DNA from: Hydractinia symbiolongicarpus
Lineage: Eukaryota; Cnidaria; Hydrozoa; Anthoathecata; Hydractiniidae
NCBI RefSeq assembly: GCF_029227915.1
Contig: NC_079889.1
Span: 8,430,001 to 8,494,000 of the forward strand
Reading direction: 5' to 3'
DNA length: 64,000 nt
Shown: positions 34,619 through 46,600 of the stretch, piece after piece
Layout: each line of letters opens with the position of its first letter
Numbering within the stretch: position 1 is the first letter of the stretch
Program-made: the position numbers and the translations under genes
Notes under the pieces: generated by a model
Database searches by the model: none
What the model was told of the DNA's origin: nothing
Seen by the model: the letters and a program-made list of their open reading frames with translations, nothing else

Positions 34619-35359
34619 TTAAAGGACAATTCCCGAAAATATCCGGGCAAAAAAAAAACCCCACCGCTGGACAGCTATAATTACGGGACTAGATTATCTT
34701 GAAATGACCAGGTTTTAGGAAGAGGGTGGATTAAACTACCTAACAGTACCAAGCATGAACCATCTAGGTGTTGTGTTAGGCCTCCAATCGCGGGTCAAAT
34801 TTGGAGAAGTTGATTTTTTGTTAACTGAAAAAGGGGCCGTTTTAAAAATAGGGTTAATATTCGTGACAGTAAAACCTCTACTTTGGGTAGATAATTTTAT
34901 TTTTGAAAAATAAATTTATCATCATTGTTTCGGACGCGTTTTATCTCTGTTGTCTTATCTTCGATACAACAAACTTACAAAATGGCGCCTGGTATATATT
35001 GATATTAGAAAATCACACCTACAGGAAGAGCAAAGCTCCCAATTGGAGACAATTATTAAAGATATTATCTAATATTTGTGTTTCTTTCAACGTCTATAAC
35101 CTCTATCAAAATAAACTTAAAGAGATCGCGGATTAGATTAATGATGGGAACAAAAGAAAGCTTATAAAGAGATTGTGAGTAATGTAAAGAAGGAGAAGAA
35201 GACAAGAAGATGGTAAATATACATGCGTTAGATTTTATTTTTATTTAAGAAAAGACGTTATCCATCGCGTACTGGTTGTATATTTATTGTTATTTCGTAT
35301 TTTCTTCAATTTGGGTGTAATATTGTTTTGTGCATCCTATATTGTAGTATATTATATAT

Positions 35360-35418
35360 TCTTCTTCTTCTTCTTCTTCTTCTTCTTCTTCTTCTTCTTC
35401 TTCTTCTTCTTCTTCTTC

Positions 35419-35450
<32 letters not shown>

Positions 35451-35512
35451 CTTCTTCTTCTTCTTCTTCTTCTTCTTCTTCTTCTTCTTCTTCTTCTTCT
35501 TCTTCTTCTTTT
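35360..35512. repeat. (CTT)n microsatellite
   Basis: About 150 bp of CTT units with a single CTA interruption. It produces spurious poly-Phe and poly-Leu frames. Confidence 0.97.
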
Positions 35513-36115
35513 TTTAACTTGTCAAATATTAAGACAGATTTTTAAAATAATGGTGTAAGGCTTAAGAATTATCTTTGTTAAACTCAATGCTTTCCATATA
35601 CAAGACGTATATATTATGGGTAGAGAATCTCTTCGCAGATTTTAAAACGAAAGCTCCCTTCGAGTTAAAATACTCTATCTCAGAGTGTAAGGTTTAGAAG
35701 TAGTTCATACTTCTGTCGCATGCTAGGGGCAATTGTTCTATGGATAGAGAAAAAAAAGAAAACAAGAACGATTTTACCAAGACTCCGAAATATTGAAAAA
35801 GGAGGAGAAAGTGGACACAATAACCAAGAATAGCCATTGATATAAGAGATAAAATTTCATACAGCAAAGGGTTTATATTAATATATTGTTTTATATATTG
35901 TTGGTCTACTCCTGAGTAAAAATAGGTGCTAAAATCTCGATTATGGATTCCACTACGGATTCCTTTGACGAAAGATGGAAGGATTTCTATTATTTAAAAG
36001 GCTTTGAAACTAACCCTTGATGATTTTTTATGTCATTCTAAAGGCTTCTTTAGAATTAAATTTATCCAATGTAGAAAAATAAGTTGTTTGTACTCATTTC
36101 TTGTCTAACTTAAAG

Positions 36116-36200
36116 AAGTAGTCGTTAGCCCGTGGAAAAATCCACGGGTTCGCCCGTTCTTTTTATACCGCATTCCGTGCGTGTCGCTACTTGCGCAGCT
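36116..36200 (-). repeat. CCGTGG-hairpin dispersed repeat, inverted copy
   Basis: Hairpin at 36129-36148, the same 20-bp palindrome as copy 3 but with the flanks in the opposite orientation. It ends about 200 bp before the insulin-like peptide start codon. Confidence 0.75.
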
Positions 36201-36402
36201 AAGCTACCATTTTGCGTGACGGACAGACGTATACGGGTATTTTAATATAGAAGTTGTATTTATAAGAAATATTAAACCGCTCAAAAATTTTGTAATTATT
36301 GTATTTGGCCATGGAACTTTCCGAAATTTTCTTCATTTTTTTAATTACTAATAATTATTTTTATCTTTTTTTCATTTTTTTTTCATCAAAGACACAAAAG
36401 AA

Positions 36403-38174
36403 ATGTATAAAATACTTCTAGTCGCAATATCAATTTTCGTGCATGTGGGATTGACCAATCAACAGCGAGTGGTTAATGTATATAATTTATGCAAGCCTCG
36501 ATCATTCATGTACATGTTAAATGATATATGTAAATATGTATCACCAAGATGGAAACGAGACAAGAGTGGGTAGCTATAAATTAATGCTTATTTTCTTATT
36601 TATTTATTTACTTTTGTTACAGAATCAATAACTTTATAAAGAACAATACAGCGTGGGAGTACACGTTTTTTATAAGTAATCCGCTTGCCAGGAATGTTGA
36701 CTTCAAATTTCCCCCTAAAATTAAAAACTTTACATCCGTCCCCAAAACACATTTGCCTCACTCATCAACATATCTTTTCCAATTGGATTGTGTCAAATGT
36801 CTTTTCCGAAACAACATATAGCAGTGCGATGTTTTGGATCATTCTCGCCGATAAGCGATAGAACTATTGTATTGTATAACTATTGTATAAAAAACAAGAA
36901 ACGACCTTTGCGTAAAAACATTACATCTCTCCAGAGGGTGTATACAGTCCTATAAGGTCGTACCTAACAGTCATTTTACATTGATGTTAACCAATTAAGA
37001 CAGGAGACAAAGAAAGTAGCAATATGCCAAAATTTATATCGACCACGTTAAGGGCGGAAAGTTTCGCGAGGTCAAAAAATCACGAAATCTTGCCACATAA
37101 ACTTTTACGAATTGTAATTTTAAAGGCGAATGTCGCGTAAAAAATCATTCACAAAAGTCAAAAATCAACGGAAAATCTTTCCTTTTGAGATTTCCTCGTT
37201 TTTTGATTTTTTGTGGTAAAAAAACTTTAGAAAATACATATGAATTTGACCGTGACATAATATTAGCCACCGAGCCCAATTTGTTGAATTTTATCGCCTT
37301 TTTTTCGATAAGGAATATGACTACCTACCACGAAAAACAACTAAATTGATGATGGTGATTTCGTTGTAGATGGACTTTTGTGCTGCAAGAAGAGAGCAAA
37401 CTATAGCGATTTGTGTCTTTCTTTGATAAATATGCAAAAGTTTCTTTGTCTTCAAAGGCACTGGCCATTACCACTGTTATTGTTTTTGTCTACATTATAA
37501 AGTTTAATTCCAACTATTCCCGCCTTTTTGATGAAATTAACAACAAACCGTGTTGTGATAAAAACAACAGTAAATTTCGGTGTGTTTTTGCATAGGTCTG
37601 AAAATGAACTTTTAAATTCACGAAAATGAGCATCCTATACTAGACCGTTAAAACTGCTTATATTATTGGCTAATTGCTATCAGATTCTCTGGTTATAGAT
37701 GAAGATTTTAAAAATTTAATGATCATTACCCTACATAATGTCCTTGAAAATGTGCTTAACTGTTGTCACGTGGTGTAGACTTTGAAATTCTGATCGTAGA
37801 AATTATATACAATTATGTGCTTTCAACGAATAGTTAAGGAGATATCCAGTTTTACTTTGTTTAACAGGGTTTTTTGATAACGTCATTAACACTTTGAGTT
37901 CAAAACATTTGATTTAGAAGGTTTTACTATATGTTTTAAAGCATTCTTTTTTTAATTTTTAATAAAATTTGTACTTTCTCTTTTAGTTCCACGAGACAAG
38001 CCCAATCATACACATTTTATCACTAAAAGATACGCCAACACATTCTTGAGGACGACAAAACATTCGCAAAAAAGAGATTTGAATATCATGGATGAATGCT
38101 GTGTCACGAAGGCTTGTACGTTACACGAACTAACAGAATATTGTCCTTATATACCAGTGTTTCCTTTCAATGAC
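36403..38174 (+). CDS. Insulin/relaxin-like peptide precursor, three exons
   Basis: Exons 36403-36569, 36623-36675, 37987-38174; phases agree and give 135 residues. Residues 1-20 are a signal peptide (MYKILLVAISIFVHVG). The B-chain-like segment (about 21-50) has NLC at 28-30 and C43, then WKR (50-52), a dibasic cleavage site. The C-peptide holds a second KR (87-88) and an NHT glycosylation site. KR at 102-103 precedes the A-chain-like segment, DECCVTKACTLHELTEYC (C111, C112, C117, C126), which matches the insulin A-chain pattern including LxxYC. There are exactly six cysteines in the whole precursor. Spacing is unusual in both chains: C-x12-C in B (normally x11) and CC-x4-C-x8-C in A (normally x3). 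The dibasic sites predict a processed secreted hormone acting through insulin or relaxin-type receptors (inference). The middle exon is the weakest part: its donor GTAATC is modest, and if the first donor is not used translation stops at TAG at 36571-36573. Confidence 0.85.
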
Positions 38175-40331
38175 CCTGAGAAAGTTTAATATTGAAATAT
38201 TAGATTGAATTGAACTTTTTTTGGTGTATCTTTATCTAATATATATTATTTTTTTATATTAACTTATTATCGAAAGATGCTGCCTGCTGTGACATTACAA
38301 TAGGTGTGAATTTCTAGCATAAAAGATTTTCCTGTTGTTCTTTTAGTTATTGCAATGGGGATTGGGAAAACAATATTTAGAAAAAAATTACATACATACT
38401 TGAGAAACATACTTGAGCTGTTTGTACTACATTTTGCCAAATTTCCAGTGTCGAGAACGACAAGCCAGGATGCTGTATCAGCTCGCACTACGATTTCGTT
38501 CAATGCCATTGCTTAAAAATATGATATCGGCGCTTTTAATAAACATAAGCTTCATCTCATTTGGAAATGCAGCATCTATTGGTTGTTATTAATGAGGATC
38601 CTGCGATTGTGATCCTAGTGCATTTAACACTGTCGTTTAAACCACGAAAGTTCAACAAGCATATACGGCCGTCTAATATATCAATCATACTCGCTGTAAA
38701 CGATAAGCAATACTTTTATAGTCTCTACCATGGCTTGATGTTACTAATACTTGCCGATACTACTAAGAATGAAATTTATAGTAGCGTCACTTCTCTGTGA
38801 AATTTCAATCCATATGTGCAAAAGCAGAGTCTGGACTTATTTTACTAAGGCCTTTTTGGGGGTCATCTATGTGCTACCGATATATTGACGCCATAAGGTC
38901 ATGATGAGAAATGATTTTAACAACCTATTTCTCATCATTATTTTAACAATCATTGCGTTCTTGAGTTAAAATTCCAGTTTAAAAAACAGAACCTGCTGGA
39001 TAATAATTAGTTGTCTTTATCAAACTTACCTTGACGTGCGGTAAAATGCTTCCTATAAAGTACTTCTTTTAAATTATCGCCATAAGGCAAGCAGATTGTT
39101 AGATCCGCCTATGTTTCCACATGATTTTGTTTGTTTCTTTTTGTTTCAAGAAATTGTAATTACGTCATCGTATTTCTGATTTGAGATAGATAAGCACCTT
39201 GTTAAAATTAGAGTTATTTATACATGTTCATGGAGAGCATAATTCAATATTATTTATTTTTTTAAAAAAAGCTTTATTTAGTCTGATCCTGTGTTGCTGA
39301 AAATACCTTAAAAATTCAAAGATAAGTTTATTAAAGTTTGCCCAGCAGAAAGTGAAGCAGTTTCAAATATTATCAAAATATTCGCCAAATATATTTCTTG
39401 TTGACCCAAATGTGTTTCATTCGATGTCAAACTTTACATAGTACCGACACCAAATATTTTATTTAGCTCAAATTTATGTAAAAAGACGCTGTTCCAGATA
39501 TGAGTATGAACAGACAGAAGGTAAACAACTTACAAATCAAAGCCGCATCTCACAAAATAAATTGTTTATTTTGTTTTAATTAAGTTTCTTAATTTTTTTT
39601 GCAAGTTCTTGTACAGTTAATTATAAACTGGTTGCTTTAGAATTATATATTAAGATTACAAATGTTACAGGGACTCGACGAAAACAAAAGTTTAAGTGGC
39701 TGTTATATTAATACAACTGTAAACACGGTTTATTTATATACAAATTGAAATTAAAATAATTAAAAGTTAAATTAAAATATTAATATTTCTCTAAACCAAG
39801 AATACAGTTCTTTCTTCTAATTCTTTATTACTACCGGCTAGTAAATAGGCTTCTACCACTCGTTGCACACACCACTTTGAAATGTCATCACTTCGTCCTT
39901 ATTTTGTCGTCACTTAGCGCGAAATGTCATCTGGCATTGACAGAACTATGCAGACTTCTTTCTCTGGAAGAAATGAACCGTTTTTTTTCATTATTTTACG
40001 ATTCAAGTCTCGACTGGCACACCAACTAAATTTACTTCGACGTAATATTTTTCTACCATTGAAATGGAATTTCACTAAGTGCGGCGTCTAATTTCGTTTC
40101 TGATGTTCTTTTCGCTAGTTTGGTTCTTTTCGTCTTTTTGTCGTGTGGATATCTCACTAAAGCAAAGGAGATACTTAGTATTACTATCAATATTAAAGAA
40201 AAGGATTTTTATTATCGTTGTTTATGGAAACGAGTGAGAAACGTTTCGTGCAAAAAAGTTGGGAAAAATGACCAAATTTTAAAATATTTAGAGAAAATGT
40301 AAAATAGTGCTTGACTTCAACTCGTATGAGG
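38175..40331. other. Intergenic region without a recognised gene
   Basis: Contains the 3' UTR of the insulin-like gene (candidate AATAAA at 38538). No further exon chain was recognised. Confidence 0.5.
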
Positions 40332-40337
40332 TTTATT
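40332..40337 (-). terminator. Polyadenylation signal AATAAA for the ILEI-domain gene
   Basis: AATAAA on the minus strand about 360 bases after the TGA at 40695-40697. It supports that stop as the gene's end. Confidence 0.45.
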
Positions 40338-40694
40338 ACAATCTTTTTTGTATTTGTCTTAAAGATTTTCATTATCCGTTTTAGAAATACATCATTCAGA
40401 TCTATACGTTGAAATGTCTAACAGTATAGGAAAAAAATTTATTTCCAGATATTTTTGGTAAATACGTGTAGATGGCAACACTGTTTTAACTTGTTTTAAC
40501 TTGTTTTAAGGCTAATGAATGTTTGCCATTCCAGGCTAATTTTTCTTGTTTTTGTGATTGCATAACAGGTTAACAAATTAGAGAGGGCAACAAAATATAA
40601 ACTTTACTCCGACAAAGCATTCCACAATGTAAAGAAAATATCAAGATATCACATCTGTCATACCAAGACTAATTTCCATAGTTCAAAAATACAG

Positions 40695-43600
40695 TCACTT
40701 ACATCTTCTGCTTCGTTTGTATAACGTTTTCTTTTTTCGTATCGATTTCGATCTATCTATAGCTTCTTCAGCGTTGATAATATCATTCGCTGTATTGTAA
40801 GCGTCGCTAACGTCCTTCTGTAGAATACTTTCAGCCGTGTTGACATAATCTCCTTGATCTAAACAAAAATAAAATAAGGAGTGATAATCTACCTCGATTG
40901 GCCTCTCTAACTGATGTTAGATTGTATGTTGCGACGCTGAAACATCTGCGCGTTAAAAGTATCTAAAAGTTTGCCGATGTGAATCAGGCCGGCATTGGTT
41001 TACGGCTAATGTAACTCAGGCCTGCATTTAATGTATCAATACACAAATGAAAGGAGTTTCATTATTTTTTGTGCCTTCCTTGGGTATACGTTTAACTCAT
41101 CCGAAGAAAATGCTGCTGTGCCAAAAACAACTTTTTTACTAAATCAAACAACAGTCCATTACGTATCCCTATCGTAGCCTTCAGGTCTAGCTGTGAATAA
41201 AGTATTAGGCATATAACCTTAATCACAGGACCTGCTTTATTATTTCTCATCGGAACTCGCTTTCCGTTAAGCTAACGTGAAGAGGCCACGGAACAAGGAT
41301 GACTCAAAAGTCATAATAAAATCACTAAGAATGATATAAAAATTATTTTTTAGTCGACCTGCGCATACAACTTCGTGTTCGAAGACTTTTATCTCTTCCA
41401 GCGCAGGATGTCAGATATAAAGAAAAGCCAACATACTCAGTGATCAAGGTTGCTGTACATTGTCTAAATAACGAGCTTACCGTATATATTACTGTTATCT
41501 GCGTAGACATTGTCTTTAAATGATGGCACGCTTGCTTTATCCTTATTGTCAAAGTAATATGAAACCTCGCGATTTGAAAGTCGTGTTTCGGCCCCTGGTA
41601 GCGTCGAATATCCAGGGTTCATTGATAGGGCTGTGACGGCCTCAGTAGTGTCTGGTAGGGGTTGTACTTTTGGTTTTTTAACTGTAGTCTAAATTTAAAA
41701 ATCATACATATCTTGATATAATAATATTATATTTTTGGTAGTAAAAGCAAAAGCTAAAAAGCGCATTTGTAAAAATTTGCAGACCGTTGATACTTGTCAC
41801 TCACCTTTTCTATGCATCCCTTCTTTACATTCAATTTTATCTTTTTCCCATTTTTCAACACTCGGTATCTTTTACAAGAATCTACACTACTTTTGTCTGT
41901 TCCAGCATGCTCGGCCGCTATTGGACTACTATTTCGGTTGGTCGTAGCAGTGTTACCAAGCATTTCCGACACATCGGATAAACCCTCCACTGATTTTAGA
42001 TTACTTTTTTGTTTTGGCTTAGTTTCTGTTTTTTCTGTATCATCTGGGAATTCCTCCTGTGTGTCCACCATATAATTCTTGCGAGGCTCGCCATTATGTA
42101 GTCCTGGACCATTTTTGATACCACCATCACTATCTTTGACCAGATTTTTTTCTGGTCCTTTAAATTGCTTACTAGATTTTAGTTTATTGTTTGCATCCAA
42201 CGTGGAGTTTCTTGATTTATCAATTTTTACAGGTTTGGGACGTTCTGAGTTTTCTTCCTCTTTTGGATAACTGTCAAATTTTCCATTATCAAATTTAGTT
42301 GAATCGGTTGACGATGTTGTTACGTTTGAGTCTTCTAATTCTTTTTCAGATTGCTTCTTTTTTTCTGAATTTTCCTCAGCACTTTCCTTCGATGAATCTT
42401 CATGCTCTTTTGAATTTGACTTTGCCATGTCCTTTGCATATTTAGAGATTTCAGCGGTTAGTTTTTTTAATTTAGCAGTTTTGGTTTTGTCTGATTTTTC
42501 CTTTTCTTCCTTCATTGTCGCATACTTGTCGGTCTCCACAGAGTCTTTAGACTCTTCAGAATCCTTTAATTTGTCAGAACTTTGTCCATGCTCCAGCTCT
42601 TTCTCCCCAGAACTTTCTGCTTTTTCTTCTTCTTCCTTGATTGTACCATATTCTCTAGATTCTTCAGGTTCCTTTTCTCTCTCAGATGATTTTCCGTTTT
42701 TATTAGCATATTTGGTAGCCTTCTTATTCTTCAACTCCTGAGTATCTGCAAAGTCGCCATCTTGACCTTGTACAAAATGTTCCATCTTTTCTAAAGCAAC
42801 ATTGTTATGTGAATCGTCTGAACTGCTTTCTCCCAATTGGTGGTTCTCTCTAGTTTCACCTATTGCTGTTTCAGAATCCTTGTTTTCTTCTTTAATCGTT
42901 ATAAAGGAGTTTGTGGAACTTTTGGACGTATCTGAGTCTTTACGTTCTTGTTTAACAGTCGTTTCAGCTGCAGCATTATTTTCTAATTTTTCATTTGTCC
43001 CTTTTAATGCAGCGTCAGGAGAAATTTTAAGTTCTTTCAGTTTCTTTGACAGCTCTTCCGCGAGCAACTCTTTTAATTTAGCCTGTATATCAGGCGTTAG
43101 GGGAGCAGGTGTCTTTCTCTCGTTCTTTTCCTCGCTTTCTGTTTCATTATCAGGTTTCATTGGCTTCTCATGAGCTTCGTGATGATTTTCTTCGTGTGTT
43201 TCATGTTCTTCGTGTGGTGGGTGATGTATTTCTGGTTCTGGCATATGATGTTCAGGTTCATGTGCTAGTTCATGACCGTCCTCATGATGTGGTTCAATTG
43301 GTGTGTTTGACTGTATAACGTATGGGTGTGGAATGTTTAGGATTGGTATGTGGTGGTTGTCGTGATGATTTTCTTCGTTATGATTGTTCATATAGCCAGA
43401 GTGATGGCTTCCCCCCAGCCCATCATATCCATCTATATTATGAACAGATACGGGAGAGTCATGCATGTTGTTCACCATTGGGAGAGTTGTAACAGCAATG
43501 ACGGAGCCGTGTTCGTTATTATTTACGGCAACCGGATGAACTTCCACGACATGGTCGTCAGAATGAACCTCTGATGTCATTGGGCGATGGTAGCTTACAT

Positions 43601-46600
43601 GATCTTCTACAGGTGTGTGAATAGAGGGTCCAAGCATGTGGTCCATACCATTAGGTGGATGATGCGGTGCGATGCCAGGATGTGTTGGTAAATACAATTG
43701 TGCTCCGGAATGACCATCCAATTCCGGTGAATGTGGACGATATATTTGATTAGGCATCATCGGTCTCGGATTTATTTGACCGGTGTTTATGACACGACCA
43801 ACAAAAGGCTGGTTAGGACTATGATGTTCCATTAAGTGTTCCGGTGGATGTTCCATTGAGTGTTCCGGTGGATGTTCCATTGAGTGTTCCGGTGGATGTT
43901 CCATTGAGTGTTCCGGAGCATGTTCCGGTGAATGTTCCGGTGATACTTCTGGATGATGATCTGTAGTATTATGTACAGATTCAGTATGATCTTCATGCTC
44001 TTTTACTTTTTCATCTTCTGTTGTATTCTTTGGCATTTTTATATTTACCTTTTGTCTGTCCTCCCCATTATAGCTTGCACCTTTGCTACCCTCTTCTTCA
44101 CCATTTTGAAGTTTGACCCCATCTTGGTGCTTACCAAGTATTTTCACTTCTTTTGGCTCTTCTACTGTTTTATTTCCGGACCCTTCCGAGTCCGAATCAG
44201 ACAAACCGGCTTCAAAAGATCGATCAGTTGGGGAACTATTGCTTTCAAGAATTTCATATGTTTGGACAGTTTCAGTTTTATTTTGATCTCCTTCGGCAGC
44301 AACAGGAATGGATACGATGCTTTCTGATGTTTTTGTGCTTGCAGATTCAGTCCCCATTGATTTTAACTCGATTGCAGGTGTAGCAAAGTTATGAATTTTT
44401 GCTGTTGGTTGTGTGCTACTGAGATCTGTCCCACTCTTCGAATAAACTTTGTTGTAGTTAGAGCTTTCGTGTTTGCTAAGCGAATCTTCAGTAGGGCTGG
44501 CTGGCTCATTTTCTGCCTCTGCTTCTAATGGAACCTTCACAAAATTATTAGAAATATCCGAATGGAATTTTGTTATTCCTTTGTTTTTAAGTGCTTGCTT
44601 TTCGGGCGCGTTTTGTTCGTTCAACTGCGTCTTATTTGAGTGTTGTCTTGCGTCAGCATTGATAGCTTCGTCGGATAGTATTTCTTTAACATGCGCTGTT
44701 AGCGTTTGACCTGATCCACCAAAAGTTATGTATTCATTGTCAGATCCTACAAAATATAATTATGAACGTATTTTAAACTCATACGCAGATTCCTATAGTT
44801 CGTAAACACTAATTTTAGGGTTTGCTCTGTCCGAATAGACCAATGAAAGTTTATTTTAGCAGAAATAAAATCCTCAATTGATAAGGGAAGAAAAGAAAAC
44901 ATAGTTTTAATCATTTTAAATTTAGCTAGAGACCTTAATGATACCATGTTTTAAATGAGCTACCCGAATTATCGACTTGTTTTGGTAAGCTAATAAACAC
45001 AAAACAGAAAAAGAAAATTTAAGAAAATCATCAAGTTAGTCCTACCAAGAATTGCAAAGATTGCGCTCGTTCCATCTCCAGCAATTCGTTGATTAACTTG
45101 AGTCCATGGTAGAACATCGATACCTTTATATCCAACGAAAGCTAGAGAAGCACCGGCGGATTTTATGAAACTTCCTCGAGAGCCTAAATCAGCCTAAAAT
45201 CAAAGAAAAAGACTTCACATTAACTGTCCTTAAATCATTCCCATGTTTTAATTATCCGAGATTATAACGTCTGCATGGAAAAATTTGATATTGTTGTGAT
45301 GTATCTTATTAGTTTGGTGATAATTTTTAGCAGGATTGCCTAAGAGTTGCTTTAAATTGCCGTCTTTAAAAATCAAAGCCTATTAAGAAATCTGTAACTT
45401 AAGAACATTGTGGCAGTAGTATTATTTGGTAATAAGTGAGCAGCAATTTTTAGTAGTAACGATATATTTCGACTATTAAAGTCATCATCAGGTAAAAATC
45501 TTAAATAACAGTAAATTCAGTTAATACAGATTAAAATAAAATTATCTACAACATACCTTACGTATTTAAAAATCAATCTATTTTCTTGTAAGCTGCATAT
45601 TTATTAATTTTCTTGCCCTATGTAATATTTCTTTTCATCGTTGCAAGAGACATTTTTTGCTATACTTTCGCGTTAAATAAGTAGTCCAGCTGCGTCAAAA
45701 ATCCATACTTTCAAAAAAGTCTACCATCACTGGGAATATTTCTTATGAATTTTTTTGGGTTTTTTACCCACATTTTAAGGAGAAGGTTTACTATTTTGCT
45801 CCTAAACTTGCTATAAAACACTCGTAGTGTGGCTCCCAAGAGGGTAAACAATTTTCTTCATACCTGATTTCTCAAAAGAACTTAGGTTCCAATGTAGTGC
45901 ATAGTACTACCTGTTTGGTATTATCAGGTATTAACGCAGAAGTATATGAGCATTATATCTATTTTAAGAAAAAAGGAGACGAATAAGCGAGTAACGTAAA
46001 TATGGTCCTACCAGCATATTCCATGCTCCATCTGTCATGGCAGAAGTAGCATCTCCTTGCGCCACAATCAATATCACACATGGAGCTTTTAAACCTGATA
46101 AGAACTTTAACATCTTTGCAGCTTCCATAGGATCCTTTCCGGTTCCGTAGGTTTTGGAGAAAAGAAACTCGTAACCTAGATTAATAAAAAGAGTTCAGTC
46201 CGTTGAAAGAAATGACTCCCACCGAAATTTGTTGCATGGACCAAAACTTGGTAAGTATGTTTTGAAGAAAATAAAGAAAACAATTAGGAAAAACAAAGAG
46301 GACTAAGAAAAAGTGATTTTTTGTTTAAAATGTTGATATAAAGTTTTACTCTGGTTAAGGGAAAATTATAGCGAGTAAACAAAAATGGTAAAACTATGAA
46401 CCGGTTCCAAAAGTTCAAAATAAAGTATTACTCTGATAAGGAAAATTAGACGTTGAAAGAGGCAGGCAAGGATAATTTGTTAACTAGAATTCGACTGTTC
46501 CATATCTTGACATAGCTTAAACCCTTACTTTAGCGAAGTAGTAGTGCATTAAAACAAAACGTTACCTCTCACATAGGAAGAAATCTATCAGAAACAAATT

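Larger units (their letters stand above)
31914..36402. other. Intergenic region without a recognised gene
   Basis: No exon chain recognised. Contains the 3' UTR of the NLR-like gene (candidate AATAAA at 32471), three CCGTGG-hairpin copies, a small TTAA-type MITE and the CTT microsatellite. Confidence 0.55.

Noticed and set aside
35287-35558. Poly-Phe and poly-Leu open frames
   Set aside because: They are translations of the CTT microsatellite.
38399-38509. Possible minus-strand exon (MALNEIVVRADTASW..., then a GTATGT donor)
   Set aside because: The donor is good, but no partner exon or recognisable family was found, so it stays unsupported.
43829-43945. CRISPR-like regular repeats
   Set aside because: The repeats are contiguous coding units without spacers in a eukaryotic gene.
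41735-44709. Many plus-strand open frames opposite the ILEI-domain gene
   Set aside because: They are antisense shadows of a low-complexity coding exon; the minus strand has the in-phase exons, domain and signal peptide.
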